Source: Polynucleobacter sp. UK-Gri1-W3 (GTDB lineage Bacteria > Pseudomonadota > Gammaproteobacteria > Burkholderiales > Burkholderiaceae). Taken from it: a stretch of 61,581 bases of DNA. The notes beneath the pieces were generated by a model, which was not told the DNA's origin, made no database searches, and worked only from the letters and a program-made list of their open reading frames with translations. Made by a program: the position numbers and the translations under genes. The stretch lies in the NCBI RefSeq assembly GCF_018881595.1, contig NZ_JACVQA010000001.1, positions 1 through 61,581 on the forward strand, given 5' to 3'. Shown piece after piece: positions 28,901-38,169 of this stretch (position 1 is its first letter; each line of letters begins with the position of its first letter).

Positions 28901-30069
28901 CAGCCTGGCAACTGCGCTTGAGAGGCTCACCCCAGATTGCTGGCAATCTCCAATACCAACCTGGCAATCAATCTCAGTCAGACCTGATCAGTGGGCGACT
29001 TATGCGTCTCAAGGTTCCTGAGGCGATCATTGCCCCGCCACCCCTACCGACAAAGCAGACACAAAAAACCCCTGCTATTAAAAATGCGCTTGGGCCTGAC
29101 TCTATACCCAATCTTGATTTAAGCATTGATGACTTTGAGTGGAATAAAGCACGGCTTGGACAGCTAAAGATTAAAACCAGCGCTAGTGGCAATGCGCTCA
29201 ATATCGATTCCATTCAATTTAGCAGCCCACAAGGCAGCTCAAACATCACGGGTCGATGGGCTGGCAGCACATCCAATTCTTCAGCGCATACAAATTTAAA
29301 TGTTGATTTGGATATTAAAGATGCTGGTCAGATTATTGGGCATTGGACTAACCAGAAGTCAGTAGAAGGTGGGCAAGGGAAATTAATTATCAATGCTGAG
29401 TGGGATGGGTCTCCGTTTAGCCCTAAATATGACACCCTTGCAGGCAAGGCCAATCTCAATCTAGAAAAAGGTCGTCTCATAGAAGTGAATACAGGCGGCG
29501 CAAAACTGCTCGATGTTCTGAGCTTACAAAGTTTATTTAGATTCGCCACGTTTGACCTAAAAGGAAGTCTGGGGGATATTGTTGCCAAAGGTACGCCGTT
29601 TAATACCATTGATGCCACTTTTGAAATGAATGCCGGGGTAGCTCAGGCTAAGCAATTCACGATGGGCCTAGATCAAGCAAGGGTTGCTATGTCTGGCCAA
29701 ATTAATATTCCTCAACAGACACAAGATTTGCGGGTCACTATTTTCCCGACGATTGATGCTACAGCGGGCTCTTTAGCTGCATTTGCCATTAACCCCATCC
29801 TGGGGCTTGGTGCATTGGTTGGGCAGTACTTAATTACCAGTCAAATTAATCGCAATTTTCAGTCTGATTATTTGATTCAAGGATCTTGGGATAATCCAGA
29901 GGTGATCCCCCTTGATCAAAAGGGTCAGCCAATCGATAGCAAAACACTTGATACGATTCGCAGCAAGGATTTGCTAAAAGAGCAAACCAAGCCAAGCATC
30001 AACAGCACTAGCCCGCAAAATAATCCAAATAATTCAAGCAGCCCTATTAAAACCCCTAACGAACTCTAA
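25906..30069 (+). CDS. YhdP-family AsmA-like envelope protein
   Basis: This is the largest gene in the window (1387 residues). A basic N-terminus is followed by one membrane segment (about residues 29-51), then a long repetitive beta-rich body of the AsmA/DUF3971 type, and a disordered Asn/Ser/Pro-rich tail after about residue 1350. Such proteins bridge the inner and outer membranes, and YhdP takes part in glycerophospholipid transport to the outer membrane. The family level is well supported; an identical function is inferred. It is followed after 10 bp by an amidohydrolase gene and tldD. Confidence 0.85.
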   Translation: MLQKFILPRLKSVLAKRPQGSSGAWRKRALILTGLLVALLVVGHVGVRFILWPQLEKSKASVEKLISARIGAEVSMDSLQVSWTGIRPNFEIEGLRFNGPDKSQPLLFVQKIDGQLSWASFYHLAPFFHEINITNAEIHAQRNKKGIIAVAGISVDGNSNDYSAENWLFAQNEIRISNVKLFWDDQLQKKAVTTIDIQSLSLSNGIRSHKGSLSAATPWTKGPLTINIDLVHHIGGQAGNWRDWIGNISWNLNELQLSQIANDFSLPLNALEGVLNSNGKLKIDNGKPDGGEIYLAADNLVIQLSKDEDAIALGRLETSLVQETDGGMIAVTTKNFTWRDSDSPKSSPLENLSPMTFRWRPPAGGGEIKEFGFSSPKILVEDIALFALNLPLSKKVHQWIKASKADGELQDLDINWSESKSPLSALKIPGGWFKSNKLDFTVSGKLIDLSFVGINKSMPSVSKLSGFLTADQNKGSFSIKSNNLELEVNDLLVDPKINLDQASGQISWSKQKGNWVINAKQLALSNPEISTTLNLNYIVGETKKPDYMTLDMDFAQANLKTAYRYLPVGMSSDVKSYLSKAFDAGVVQKGSLHIKGDPAEVPFPKSSAAEFTLNLPITDATFSPVPTSSPAQGVWSALSKVNGVLKMQNANFTADINQASYKQVALSKFHAEIPSVSAKQLLLTVNGEAQGDAPQLLEYLFLSPVGKKQADLEKNLKITGPINLSLDLKIPLSGNGDTNTDIQLSFPGNRIQWADLPPFENLQGKMRITEVNPEFENITANFLGGAIKISSVGSNQGNPSYGISGDIAASFVKNYFAKDTDEQVFPIMQAMSGVAKYDGTISFNKGNSDTSLKIDMRDWGSSAPAPVKKQIGTALSGQLNIKTFAKTKTSSSRLSWDGKIGDSYFVQGETASNEILRHAVGIGTPAIPPQQGFQLNLVSNELNLDIWQEFLSQSNKNKSTNSPSSNNTNSIQVSAQVKQLTLFDRIWQDLNLVATNKNSAWQLRLRGSPQIAGNLQYQPGNQSQSDLISGRLMRLKVPEAIIAPPPLPTKQTQKTPAIKNALGPDSIPNLDLSIDDFEWNKARLGQLKIKTSASGNALNIDSIQFSSPQGSSNITGRWAGSTSNSSAHTNLNVDLDIKDAGQIIGHWTNQKSVEGGQGKLIINAEWDGSPFSPKYDTLAGKANLNLEKGRLIEVNTGGAKLLDVLSLQSLFRFATFDLKGSLGDIVAKGTPFNTIDATFEMNAGVAQAKQFTMGLDQARVAMSGQINIPQQTQDLRVTIFPTIDATAGSLAAFAINPILGLGALVGQYLITSQINRNFQSDYLIQGSWDNPEVIPLDQKGQPIDSKTLDTIRSKDLLKEQTKPSINSTSPQNNPNNSSSPIKTPNEL

Positions 30070-30079
30070 CGAATACAGC

Positions 30080-30913
30080 ATGAGCACATCAGAAAGCGGT
30101 GCAGAAATGAAGATTGCCTCCATTCAGATGATTTCTACCCCTGATTTGCAGGAGAACTTATCTACTGCGGGCAGACTCATAGCTGCTGCTGCTGCAGATG
30201 GTGCGCAGTTGGCTGTTCTGCCGGAGTATTTTTGTTTAATGGGCCTCAAAGATACAGATAAAGTGCGTGCTCGAGAGAGCATGGGCAGCGGCCCCATTCA
30301 AGAGTATCTGTCACAGATTGCCAAAGAAAACAATCTTTATTTGGTGGCAGGCACGATCCCATTGGAGGCGAAAGATCCTAACAAGGTACTGAATACAACT
30401 CTTGTATTTGATCCTTCAGGCACTCAAATTACACGTTACGACAAAATCCATTTATTTGGATTTCAAACGGCAACAGAGCGTTATCAAGAATCGGAAACTA
30501 TTGAAGCCGGCAATGAACCAGGTCTTTTGAAGATTTCAGTCGACGGAAGTGATTGGACATTTGGATTAAGCATTTGTTACGACTTACGCTTTCCAGAACT
30601 CTATCGCGCCCTTGGCCAAGTAGACTGCCATATCATCCCGGCTGCATTTACCTATACGACCGGTAAAGATCACTGGGAAATCCTATTGCGTGCGCGAGCC
30701 ATTGAAAACCAATGCTATGTATTGGCATCAGCCCAAGGTGGCAAACATCAAAATCAGCGTCGCACTTGGGGCAACACTATGCTCATTGATCCCTGGGGCG
30801 ATATCCTGACCAATCTACCCGAAGGGGAAGGCTTTATTTCCGGGGTCTTGTGCAAAGATAAACTAAACGAGGTACGCTCTAAGTTACCCGCACTTGCGCA
30901 TCGCAAGCTTTAA
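30080..30913 (+). CDS. Carbon-nitrogen hydrolase (nitrilase superfamily, Nit1-like)
   Basis: This 277-residue cytoplasmic amidohydrolase has the complete Glu-Lys-Cys catalytic triad: E49 in L-P-E-Y-F, K122 in Y-D-K-I-H-L-F and C166 in [12 protein letters not shown]. The C-terminal [14 protein letters not shown] segment resembles Nit1-type enzymes that hydrolyse deaminated glutathione. This substrate is a family inference only. ATG 30080 is taken; M10 at 30107 is a plausible alternative. It lies between the YhdP-like gene and tldD, with short gaps suggesting one transcript. Confidence 0.88.
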   Translation: MSTSESGAEMKIASIQMISTPDLQENLSTAGRLIAAAAADGAQLAVLPEYFCLMGLKDTDKVRARESMGSGPIQEYLSQIAKENNLYLVAGTIPLEAKDPNKVLNTTLVFDPSGTQITRYDKIHLFGFQTATERYQESETIEAGNEPGLLKISVDGSDWTFGLSICYDLRFPELYRALGQVDCHIIPAAFTYTTGKDHWEILLRARAIENQCYVLASAQGGKHQNQRRTWGNTMLIDPWGDILTNLPEGEGFISGVLCKDKLNEVRSKLPALAHRKL

Positions 30914-30933
30914 AGAAAGATTCGCCCAATCAC

Positions 30934-32424
30934 ATGAATGCACCAGAAGCACTATTTCCTGCCAATTGGACCAAAGCCAAAAAGCAAGCAGACCTCATTA
31001 AATTAGCCAAATCTATTTTGCTTGAGCCAACAGGGCTATCAGAGCAAGACCTACATCACACCTTTGGTAATCTATTTACCCATCGTCTTGATGATGCAGA
31101 CCTTTACTTCCAACATACTCGTAGTGAAAGCTGGAGTCTAGAAGAGGGTATTGTGAAATCAGGCAGTTTTAATATCGACCAAGGTGTTGGTGTGCGCGCC
31201 ATCTATGGCGATAAGACTGCTTTTGCCTACTCCGATGAAATTAATCTAGAAGCATTGGATAAAGCAGCGAAAGCCACTCGGGTTATTGGCCCTGAGGGGG
31301 GCAAGCAAGCCGTTGCAAGCAAGCTATTTAACAATGTATCGAATAAGCTTTACTCAGACCTCAATCCCTTGGACTCATTGCAGCCGAAAGAAAAAATTGC
31401 ACTGCTAGAAAGTATTGAGCGTCGCGCAAAAGCACGTGATCCACGCATCATTCAAGTTATGGCGAGTTTGGCCGGCGAGTTTGATGTCGTTTTGGTGGTT
31501 CGCGCAGACGGCCTATTAGCGGCCGATGTTCGCCCTCTAGTACGCGTTTCAGTGCACGTCATTGCAGAGCAGAACGGTCGTCGTGAGTCAGGCTCTTCTG
31601 GTGGCGGCGCACGTCATGACTACCTTTACTTCAATACCGATCTAATTAATCGTTATGTTGATGAGGCAGTTGATGGTGCTTTAGTCAATCTAGAATCTCG
31701 CCCAGCACCCGCTGGCCCAATGACAGTGGTAATGGGACCTGGTTGGCCAGGCGTTCTATTGCACGAGGCAGTAGGTCATGGTCTCGAGGGTGACTTTAAT
31801 CGCAAAGGGTCTTCTGCTTTTGCTGGTCGCATTGGAGAACGAGTAGCAGCCAAGGGTGTCACGGTTGTTGATGACGGAACACTAGCTGGACGTAGAGGCT
31901 CGTTAAATATTGATGATGAAGGTACGCCCACGCAATGCACCACCTTAATTGAAGACGGTATCTTAAAAGGTTACATTCAAGACAGCCTGAATGCACGCTT
32001 GATGAAGATGCCTCTCACTGGCAATGGCCGCCGTGAAAGTTTCGCCTCTTTACCTATGCCACGCATGACCAATACCTATATGCTAGCCGGCAAAGATGAT
32101 CCTCAAGAAATTGTTGCCAGCATTAAGCGCGGCTTATATGCAGTCAATTTTGGTGGCGGGCAAGTGGACATCACAAGCGGTAAATTCGTTTTTTCCGCTT
32201 CAGAGGCCTACTGGGTTGAAAACGGCAAAATCCAATATCCCGTCAAAGGCGCCACCATTATTGGTAGCGGTCCGGAGTCCCTAAAACAGGTGTCCATGAT
32301 CGGAAATGACCTCAAATTAGACGGTGGCGTGGGGGTTTGCGGCAAGGAAGGGCAAAGTGTTCCAGTTGGGGTAGGTCAACCTACCCTCAGGATTGATAGC
32401 CTGACTGTTGGCGGGACTGCCTGA
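30934..32424 (+). CDS. tldD: Metalloprotease TldD
   Basis: The 496-residue protein belongs to the TldD/PmbA (U62) family, which acts with TldE to cleave peptides, for example in peptide antibiotic maturation and degradation of unfolded small proteins. The zinc motif H-E-A-V-G-H is at residues 277-282 within [20 protein letters not shown]. The C-terminus has typical [17 protein letters not shown]. No tldE/pmbA partner is present in the window. The upstream neighbour is a nitrilase-family gene. Confidence 0.95.
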   Translation: MNAPEALFPANWTKAKKQADLIKLAKSILLEPTGLSEQDLHHTFGNLFTHRLDDADLYFQHTRSESWSLEEGIVKSGSFNIDQGVGVRAIYGDKTAFAYSDEINLEALDKAAKATRVIGPEGGKQAVASKLFNNVSNKLYSDLNPLDSLQPKEKIALLESIERRAKARDPRIIQVMASLAGEFDVVLVVRADGLLAADVRPLVRVSVHVIAEQNGRRESGSSGGGARHDYLYFNTDLINRYVDEAVDGALVNLESRPAPAGPMTVVMGPGWPGVLLHEAVGHGLEGDFNRKGSSAFAGRIGERVAAKGVTVVDDGTLAGRRGSLNIDDEGTPTQCTTLIEDGILKGYIQDSLNARLMKMPLTGNGRRESFASLPMPRMTNTYMLAGKDDPQEIVASIKRGLYAVNFGGGQVDITSGKFVFSASEAYWVENGKIQYPVKGATIIGSGPESLKQVSMIGNDLKLDGGVGVCGKEGQSVPVGVGQPTLRIDSLTVGGTA

Positions 32425-32454
32425 TATCGGCTAATTACGGCTTAAAATAGCCAG

Positions 32455-33579
32455 ATGAGCCAACAAAATACGAATCCCGCTAATTGGTACTCTGCCGTCG
32501 ATAAGACTTCAGATACCGACGATCAACGCATTGACAACATTTCTGTTCTGCCTCCGCCAGAGCATTTAATTCGTTTCTTTCCAATTTCTGGAACACCAAC
32601 CGAGGCATTGATCAGCAAAACTCGCAATAAAATCCGTGACATTATTCATGGCAAAGATGACCGCTTACTCGTCATCATTGGACCCTGCTCCATTCATGAT
32701 CCCAAGGCAGCACTGGAATATTGCCAGCGACTTTTAGTAGAGCGTGAACGTTTTTCTGGCGAACTAGAAATTGTGATGCGTGTGTATTTTGAAAAACCAC
32801 GCACCACCGTTGGCTGGAAAGGGTTGATCAACGACCCTTACCTTGATGAAAGTTATCGTATCGAAGAAGGTCTTCGTCTTGCTCGTCAAGTGTTAATGGA
32901 AATTAATCGTCTCGGTATGCCGGCCGGTAGTGAATTTTTGGATGTTATTTCCCCGCAATACATTGCTGACCTAATTTCTTGGGGAGCTATTGGCGCTCGC
33001 ACTACTGAGAGCCAAGTTCATCGCGAACTCGCGTCCGGTCTCTCTGCTCCTATCGGATTTAAAAATGGTACTGATGGCAATATCAAAATTGCAACTGACG
33101 CCATTCAAGCAGCGGGGCGTCCACATCACTTCTTATCCGTTCATAAGAATGGTCAAGTATCTGTTGTAGAAACCAAAGGCAATAAAGACTGTCATGTGAT
33201 TTTGCGTGGGGGCAAAGAGCCAAATTACGAAGAAAAGTTTGTTCAGGCCGCATGCGCTGAGCTAGAAGCAGCCAAGCTTCCAGCCAGTTTGATGGTTGAC
33301 TTGTCACATGCTAATTCAAGCAAAAAACATGAGCGTCAGATTGTCGTTGCCGATGATGTGGCGCAGCAAATGGAATCTGGATCTCATCAGATTTTTGGCG
33401 TCATGATTGAAAGTCACTTGAATGATGGTGCTCAGAAATTCACCCCAGGAAAAGATGATCCAAGCAAACTGGAATACGGCAGGAGTATTACGGATGCCTG
33501 TATTAACTGGGATGATTCTGTGAAGGTTCTAGAGCGTCTTGCTAATGCTGTTAAGAAACGTAGAGCCCAGAAAAAGTAA
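32455..33579 (+). CDS. aroG: 3-deoxy-7-phosphoheptulonate (DAHP) synthase, class I
   Basis: The 374-residue enzyme condenses phosphoenolpyruvate with erythrose-4-phosphate, the entry step of the shikimate pathway. Motifs seen: V-I-I-G-P-C-S-I-H-D with the metal-binding cysteine, the K-P-R-T-T-V-G-W-K-G-L-I-N-D-P segment, G-A-I-G-A-R-T-T-E-S-Q, and D-L-S-H-A-N-S. The protein is of the AroF/G/H type, with an N-terminal extension suited to feedback control. Which aromatic amino acid inhibits it cannot be read with confidence, so the aroG symbol denotes the family. Confidence 0.88.
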   Translation: MSQQNTNPANWYSAVDKTSDTDDQRIDNISVLPPPEHLIRFFPISGTPTEALISKTRNKIRDIIHGKDDRLLVIIGPCSIHDPKAALEYCQRLLVERERFSGELEIVMRVYFEKPRTTVGWKGLINDPYLDESYRIEEGLRLARQVLMEINRLGMPAGSEFLDVISPQYIADLISWGAIGARTTESQVHRELASGLSAPIGFKNGTDGNIKIATDAIQAAGRPHHFLSVHKNGQVSVVETKGNKDCHVILRGGKEPNYEEKFVQAACAELEAAKLPASLMVDLSHANSSKKHERQIVVADDVAQQMESGSHQIFGVMIESHLNDGAQKFTPGKDDPSKLEYGRSITDACINWDDSVKVLERLANAVKKRRAQKK

Positions 33580-33622
33580 TGCAGGAGTAAAATCTAAGTA
33601 GCAGGCATTAAACACTGCAGCT

Positions 33623-33655
33623 AAAAGAGACTAATTTATTTAGTCTCTTTTTTTT
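33623..33655 (+). terminator. Terminator after the DAHP synthase gene, overlapping the end of the opposing gene
   Basis: AGAGACTAA (33626-33634) pairs with TTAGTCTCT (33640-33648), preceded by AAA and followed by T7. The right arm and T tract encode the last codons of the opposing cobalamin adenosyltransferase gene (E-T-K), and its stop (33636-33638) lies in the loop. One stretch thus serves as terminator and coding end. Confidence 0.8.
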
Positions 33656-34205
33656 CGTGTTTCCAAAGTACATCAGAACCACCAGCAGCGCGATTCAGGA
33701 TGCGCGAAAGCACAAAAAGTAAATCAGACAAACGATTAACGTATTGGCGAGGAGAGTCATACAAAGGCTCTTCCCAGCCTAAGCGCACAATTGAACGCTC
33801 TGCTCTACGACAAACGGTACGACACACGTGTGCCTGTGCTGCAGCCCGAGTTCCGCCAGGAAGGATAAATTCCGTTAATGGGGGTAGTTGCGCATTGTAT
33901 TTTTCAAGCCAAAGGTCCAATTGCGCTACATGGTCGGGATTCAGTAGCTTGTAATTGGGGATACAAAGCTCGCCACCCAAATCAAATAAATCATGCTGCA
34001 CCTGCAGAAAAAGCTCATGCAATTCGGCAGCAATGGTGGCAGGGATGTCTTCGGTCATCAAAACACCGATTTCTGAGTTCAGCTCATCAATATCACCCAT
34101 AGCGCAGATCCGCAGGTGATCCTTCTCTACGCGACTCCCGTCACCTAAGCCCGTCATCCCTGCATCACCGGTTCTAGTGGCGATTTTTGATAGTCGATTT
34201 CCCAT
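33636..34205 (-). CDS. Cob(I)alamin adenosyltransferase, PduO type
   Basis: The 189-residue enzyme transfers the adenosyl group of ATP to cob(I)alamin to give adenosylcobalamin. The N-terminal ATP motif T-R-T-G-D-A-G-M-T-G-L-G-D-G-S-R and the C-terminal V-C-R-R-A-E-R-S-I-V-R-L are characteristic of the PduO/MMAB family. No other cobalamin gene and no B12-dependent mutase lies in the window, so it may support an enzyme elsewhere from imported corrinoid. It is divergent from glcD by 18 bp. Confidence 0.93.
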   Translation of the reverse strand: MGNRLSKIATRTGDAGMTGLGDGSRVEKDHLRICAMGDIDELNSEIGVLMTEDIPATIAAELHELFLQVQHDLFDLGGELCIPNYKLLNPDHVAQLDLWLEKYNAQLPPLTEFILPGGTRAAAQAHVCRTVCRRAERSIVRLGWEEPLYDSPRQYVNRLSDLLFVLSRILNRAAGGSDVLWKHEKKETK

Positions 34206-34223
34206 AAACCTAATTATAGGTAA

Positions 34224-35738
34224 ATGGCTAAAATGAGTCCTATGAATATGGTGACCCCACCCCCTGAATTAGCCGCTATTAGCGCCCTTCAATCCAAATT
34301 GGTTGCAGCATTGCGCCCAATCGTCCCGGAACACGCCCTTCTATGGGAGCCAGAAGACACCATTCCTTATGAATGTGATGGTCTGGCAGCCTATCGACGG
34401 ATGCCTTTGGCTGTGGCTCTACCCGAAACAGAAGAGCAAGTTGCTCAAATTTTGAGGATTTGCTACGCCATGCAGATTCCTGTGGTGCCTCGTGGGTCAG
34501 GAACAGGTCTTTCTGGTGGCGCAATGCCTCTCTCTCAGGGACTAGTTCTGTCATTAGCTAAGCTCAAGAAAATTATCAGCATTGATCCATTTACTCGCAC
34601 TGCAGTAGTTCAACCTGGCGTGCGCAATCTCGCGATCTCTGAAGCGGTTGCGCATCTTGGTTTGTATTACGCGCCCGATCCCTCCTCACAGATTGCCTGC
34701 TCCATTGGCGGCAACGTCAACGAAAACTCTGGCGGTGTGCACTGCTTAAAATACGGCCTGACTTTGCACAACGTTCTGCGTGTACGTGGAATACTGATGA
34801 ACGGTGAGATTGTTGAATTTGGCGGCTTAGCGCCAGATGCTCCTGGACTCGACTTACTAGCAATCATGATGGGTAGCGAAGGCATGCTCGCAGTGGTTAC
34901 TGAAGTCACTGTCAAATTAGTGGCTAAGCCAAAATTGGCTCGTGTGATCATGGCTAGTTTTGATGATATTGAAAAAGGTGGTAACGCAGTTGCTGCCATT
35001 ATTGCTGCCGGTATTATTCCTGCTGGTTTAGAGATGATGGATAAAGCTACCACGCGTGCTGTAGAAGAATTTGTGCATGCTGGCTACGACTTAGAGGCGG
35101 CAGCCATTTTGCTTTGTGAATCTGACGGCACGCCGGAAGAAGTCGCAGAAGAAATTGAGCGCATGACTAAGGTGCTTCAAGATTCTGGTGCAAGCGGTAT
35201 TCAGATTTCAAAAGATGAAAGCGAACGCTTAAAGTTTTGGAGCGGACGTAAAAATGCTTTCCCGGCAGCAGGACGTTTAGCTGCTGATTACTACTGCATG
35301 GATGGAACCATACCCCGCCGCCACATTGCCACACTACTGAAGCGTATTCAGGGAATGGAAGAAAAGTATGGCCTTGGTTGCTTAAACGTCTTTCATGCAG
35401 GCGATGGCAATATGCATCCATTAATTTTATTCAATGGTGCTGATCAAGATGAATGGCACCGCGCGGAAGAATTCGGCACTGAAATTTTAGAAGCGTGTGT
35501 AGAGCTTGGTGGCACGATCACTGGTGAGCACGGTGTTGGTATTGAAAAAATTAATTCGATGTGTGTGCAGTTTGGCGAAGGTGAGCGCGAATCTTTCTGG
35601 GGTGTGAAGAGCGCCTTTGATCCAGAAAAGTTACTCAATCCAGATAAAGCCATCCCAACCTTGAGTCGCTGCGCAGAATATGGTCGTATGCGCATTAGTG
35701 GCGGCCAATTGCCTCACCCAGAATTGGAGCGCTTTTAA
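34224..35738 (+). CDS. glcD: Glycolate oxidase subunit GlcD (FAD-linked)
   Basis: The 504-residue flavoprotein subunit oxidises glycolate to glyoxylate. The FAD_binding_4 domain has V-V-P-R-G-S-G-T-G-L-S-G-G-A and the Y-A-P-D-P-S-S-Q-I-A-C-S-I-G-G-N-V-N-E-N-S-G-G region. The C-terminal domain has V-F-H-A-G-D-G-N-M-H-P and G-E-H-G-V-G. Several ATGs cluster at the start (34224, 34233, 34242, 34248), so the true start is uncertain by a few codons. The stop overlaps the glcE start (TAATG). GlcD, E and F form one membrane-associated complex. Confidence 0.93.
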   Translation: MAKMSPMNMVTPPPELAAISALQSKLVAALRPIVPEHALLWEPEDTIPYECDGLAAYRRMPLAVALPETEEQVAQILRICYAMQIPVVPRGSGTGLSGGAMPLSQGLVLSLAKLKKIISIDPFTRTAVVQPGVRNLAISEAVAHLGLYYAPDPSSQIACSIGGNVNENSGGVHCLKYGLTLHNVLRVRGILMNGEIVEFGGLAPDAPGLDLLAIMMGSEGMLAVVTEVTVKLVAKPKLARVIMASFDDIEKGGNAVAAIIAAGIIPAGLEMMDKATTRAVEEFVHAGYDLEAAAILLCESDGTPEEVAEEIERMTKVLQDSGASGIQISKDESERLKFWSGRKNAFPAAGRLAADYYCMDGTIPRRHIATLLKRIQGMEEKYGLGCLNVFHAGDGNMHPLILFNGADQDEWHRAEEFGTEILEACVELGGTITGEHGVGIEKINSMCVQFGEGERESFWGVKSAFDPEKLLNPDKAIPTLSRCAEYGRMRISGGQLPHPELERF

Positions 35739-36883
35739 TGAGTAAGCCTCATCCGCAAATCGATGCATTTCGTGAGCAAATTCTCAATGCAGCGAAGAAT
35801 AAAACAGCGCTTTCGATTGAAGGTGGCGGTACCAAGTCCTGGTATGGAAATCCAAATGGCTATACCAAGCTAGACACACGCTCATACTCGGGCATATTGG
35901 AATACCAACCAGAAGAGCTAGTCATTACTGCTTGCGCTGGTACTCCACTAAAGGAAATTGAAGCTGCCCTTAAAGAAAAGAATCAGGTTCTCGCTTTTGA
36001 GCCACCCCACTTTGGTGAGAATGCAACCTTTGGTGGCGCCATTGCCGCAGGACTCGCTGGTCCAGGACGCATCACAGTAGGCAATTTCCGCGACTTTGTT
36101 CTAGGCGCTCGCATCCTCGATGGCAAAGGTCAGGATCTTTCCTTTGGCGGTAAGGTGATGAAGAACGTGGCTGGATATGATGTCTCTCGTTTATTACCCG
36201 GTTCTTTAGGAACACTTGCACTTTTACTGGAAGCCTCGGTCAAGGTACTGCCTAAGCCTGCTGCGACCACAACCTTACGTTGTCAGATCTCCCAAGAGAA
36301 TGCCCTTAAAGTATTAAACGAATGGGCTGGTCAGCCACTCCCATTGTCAGCAAGCTGCTGGATTGGTTCGGCCAAAGGTGGTGTTGGAGAATTGACTTTC
36401 CGCCTCGCAGCTGCCGCAGCAGCTGTGAAAGCTGCTGTTCCGCTGATGAGCTCTTTGGTAAATGCCACAGAAATTAATAGTGAAGATGCAGAAAATTTCT
36501 GGAGTGATCTGCGTGAGCAAAAACATTCTATGTTTGCCAATCTTGGTGCAGATCAAACACTTTATCGCTTAGCGCTGCCAGCAGCATGTGGGCCTATTAG
36601 CATTGAAGGCGCTGCCAAAGAAATTATTTTGGAGTGGCATGGCCAACAACGCTGGGTTAAAGCATCTGGCGATGAAGCTACCTTCAAGGCGATTAAGGAA
36701 TTAGCTAGCGCTCATGGAGGGCATGCAACTCGCTTCAAACAGGGTGCAAATATAGACCCTGGCTATCAGCGCTTTACTTTGTTATCAGAGCAAGCCCATT
36801 CCAAAGCCCTTGAGGCAGTGCAGGAGCGCCTCAGATCCGCCTTTGATCCCGCAGGTGTATTCGCCACTAAACGTCTTCCATAA
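35738..36883 (+). CDS. glcE: Glycolate oxidase subunit GlcE (FAD-binding)
   Basis: The 381-residue second flavin-domain subunit of glycolate oxidase has a short FAD_binding_4 domain with E-G-G-G-T-K-S-W-Y-G, G-E-N-A-T-F-G-G-A-I-A-A-G-L-A-G-P-G-R, G-K-V-M-K-N-V-A-G-Y-D-V-S-R-L and a C-terminal F-D-P-A-G-V-F. It overlaps glcD by one base and precedes glcF by 8 bp, the standard order. Length is in the normal range. Confidence 0.93.
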   Translation: MSKPHPQIDAFREQILNAAKNKTALSIEGGGTKSWYGNPNGYTKLDTRSYSGILEYQPEELVITACAGTPLKEIEAALKEKNQVLAFEPPHFGENATFGGAIAAGLAGPGRITVGNFRDFVLGARILDGKGQDLSFGGKVMKNVAGYDVSRLLPGSLGTLALLLEASVKVLPKPAATTTLRCQISQENALKVLNEWAGQPLPLSASCWIGSAKGGVGELTFRLAAAAAAVKAAVPLMSSLVNATEINSEDAENFWSDLREQKHSMFANLGADQTLYRLALPAACGPISIEGAAKEIILEWHGQQRWVKASGDEATFKAIKELASAHGGHATRFKQGANIDPGYQRFTLLSEQAHSKALEAVQERLRSAFDPAGVFATKRLP

Positions 36884-36891
36884 GTCTTAAT

Positions 36892-38169
36892 ATGCAAACT
36901 CAACTCGCCCCCCAATTTGCCAATACGCCAGAAGGTATCGAGGCTGCTCATATTTTGGGCAAATGTGTTCACTGCGGCTTTTGTACTGCTACATGCCCCA
37001 CCTATCAACTTCTCGGCGATGAACTAGATGGTCCTAGAGGACGAATCTATCTCATTAAACAAATGGCCGAGGGTCAAGCGCCTACTGAAAAAACTCGATT
37101 ACATTTAGACCGCTGCCTAACCTGTCGTAATTGCGAAAGCACCTGCCCGAGTGGCGTGCAATACGGAAACTTAGTTGATATTGGTCGCAAGTGGGCAGAA
37201 GAAAATACGCCTGAGCGTCCAATCGGTCAGCGCCTAACGCGCTGGGCCCTAAAAGAAGGTTTGACTAAACCCGCTTTATTTAATTCAGCGATGGCTTTGG
37301 GTCGTCTAGTACGTCCATTAATGCCTAGTGGTATTCAACGCAAGATTCCACTGACTGTTAATAAAGCCTTAGCCAATTCTACTGATGCCTATGCAAGGCC
37401 GTCTACAGCACATCAGCGCAAAATGGTCTTGCTTGAAGGTTGCGTTCAACCCGGCATGCTCCCAAATATCAATTCAGCTACAGCGCGTGTGCTCAATGCC
37501 TTAAAGATTCAAATGATTAGTGCGCCCAATGCTACTTGCTGTGGAGCACTCCGCTATCACCTTAATGATCAACCTGGTGGCTTGGACAACGCTAAGCAAA
37601 ATATCGATGCGTGGTGGCCATTAGTGGAAAGTGGCGTAGAAGCTATTGTAATGACAGCATCTGGCTGTGGCGTAATGGTCAAAGACTATGGTCACCTCTT
37701 TGCAAATGATCCAGTCTACTCAGCTAAAGCGAAGAAGATTTCTGAACTCACAAAAGATATTTCTGAAATACTGCCTTCCCTACAAAATGAGCTAGTACAA
37801 CTCATAGGCACGGATACAAAGCCTGGTGTGGTGTATCACCCGCCGTGCACACTACAACATGGTCAGCAAATTCGCGGCAAGGTTGAGGGGTTGCTTTCTA
37901 GTCTTGGGATTAGTGTGCGTTTATGCGCAGATAGCCATCTTTGCTGTGGCTCTGCTGGCACTTATTCAGTGACTCAGCCAGAACTATCTGAGCAACTCCG
38001 AAAAAATAAGTTAACCCACCTCAATGCTGCATGCGAAGAATCTGGGGCAGAAGTGATTGTCTCTGGAAATATTGGCTGCATTACCCATCTGCAACAAGAT
38101 GACACACCAGTAGTCCATTGGATCGAAATCGTAGATCAGCTACTTAGCAAATCTTCTAAGGCCTTATGA
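36892..38169 (+). CDS. glcF: Glycolate oxidase iron-sulfur subunit GlcF
   Basis: The 425-residue subunit passes electrons from the flavin subunits to the quinone pool. Two 4Fe-4S ferredoxin motifs are at C25/C28/C31/C35 and C75/C78/C81/C85. Two CCG-domain motifs follow (T-C-C-G-A-L-R-Y-H and L-C-C-G-S-A-G-T-Y). The gene overlaps yggS by ATGA. Glycolate from phytoplankton or photorespiration is the likely substrate source, which would suit a freshwater planktonic bacterium; that part is inference. Confidence 0.94.
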   Translation: MQTQLAPQFANTPEGIEAAHILGKCVHCGFCTATCPTYQLLGDELDGPRGRIYLIKQMAEGQAPTEKTRLHLDRCLTCRNCESTCPSGVQYGNLVDIGRKWAEENTPERPIGQRLTRWALKEGLTKPALFNSAMALGRLVRPLMPSGIQRKIPLTVNKALANSTDAYARPSTAHQRKMVLLEGCVQPGMLPNINSATARVLNALKIQMISAPNATCCGALRYHLNDQPGGLDNAKQNIDAWWPLVESGVEAIVMTASGCGVMVKDYGHLFANDPVYSAKAKKISELTKDISEILPSLQNELVQLIGTDTKPGVVYHPPCTLQHGQQIRGKVEGLLSSLGISVRLCADSHLCCGSAGTYSVTQPELSEQLRKNKLTHLNAACEESGAEVIVSGNIGCITHLQQDDTPVVHWIEIVDQLLSKSSKAL

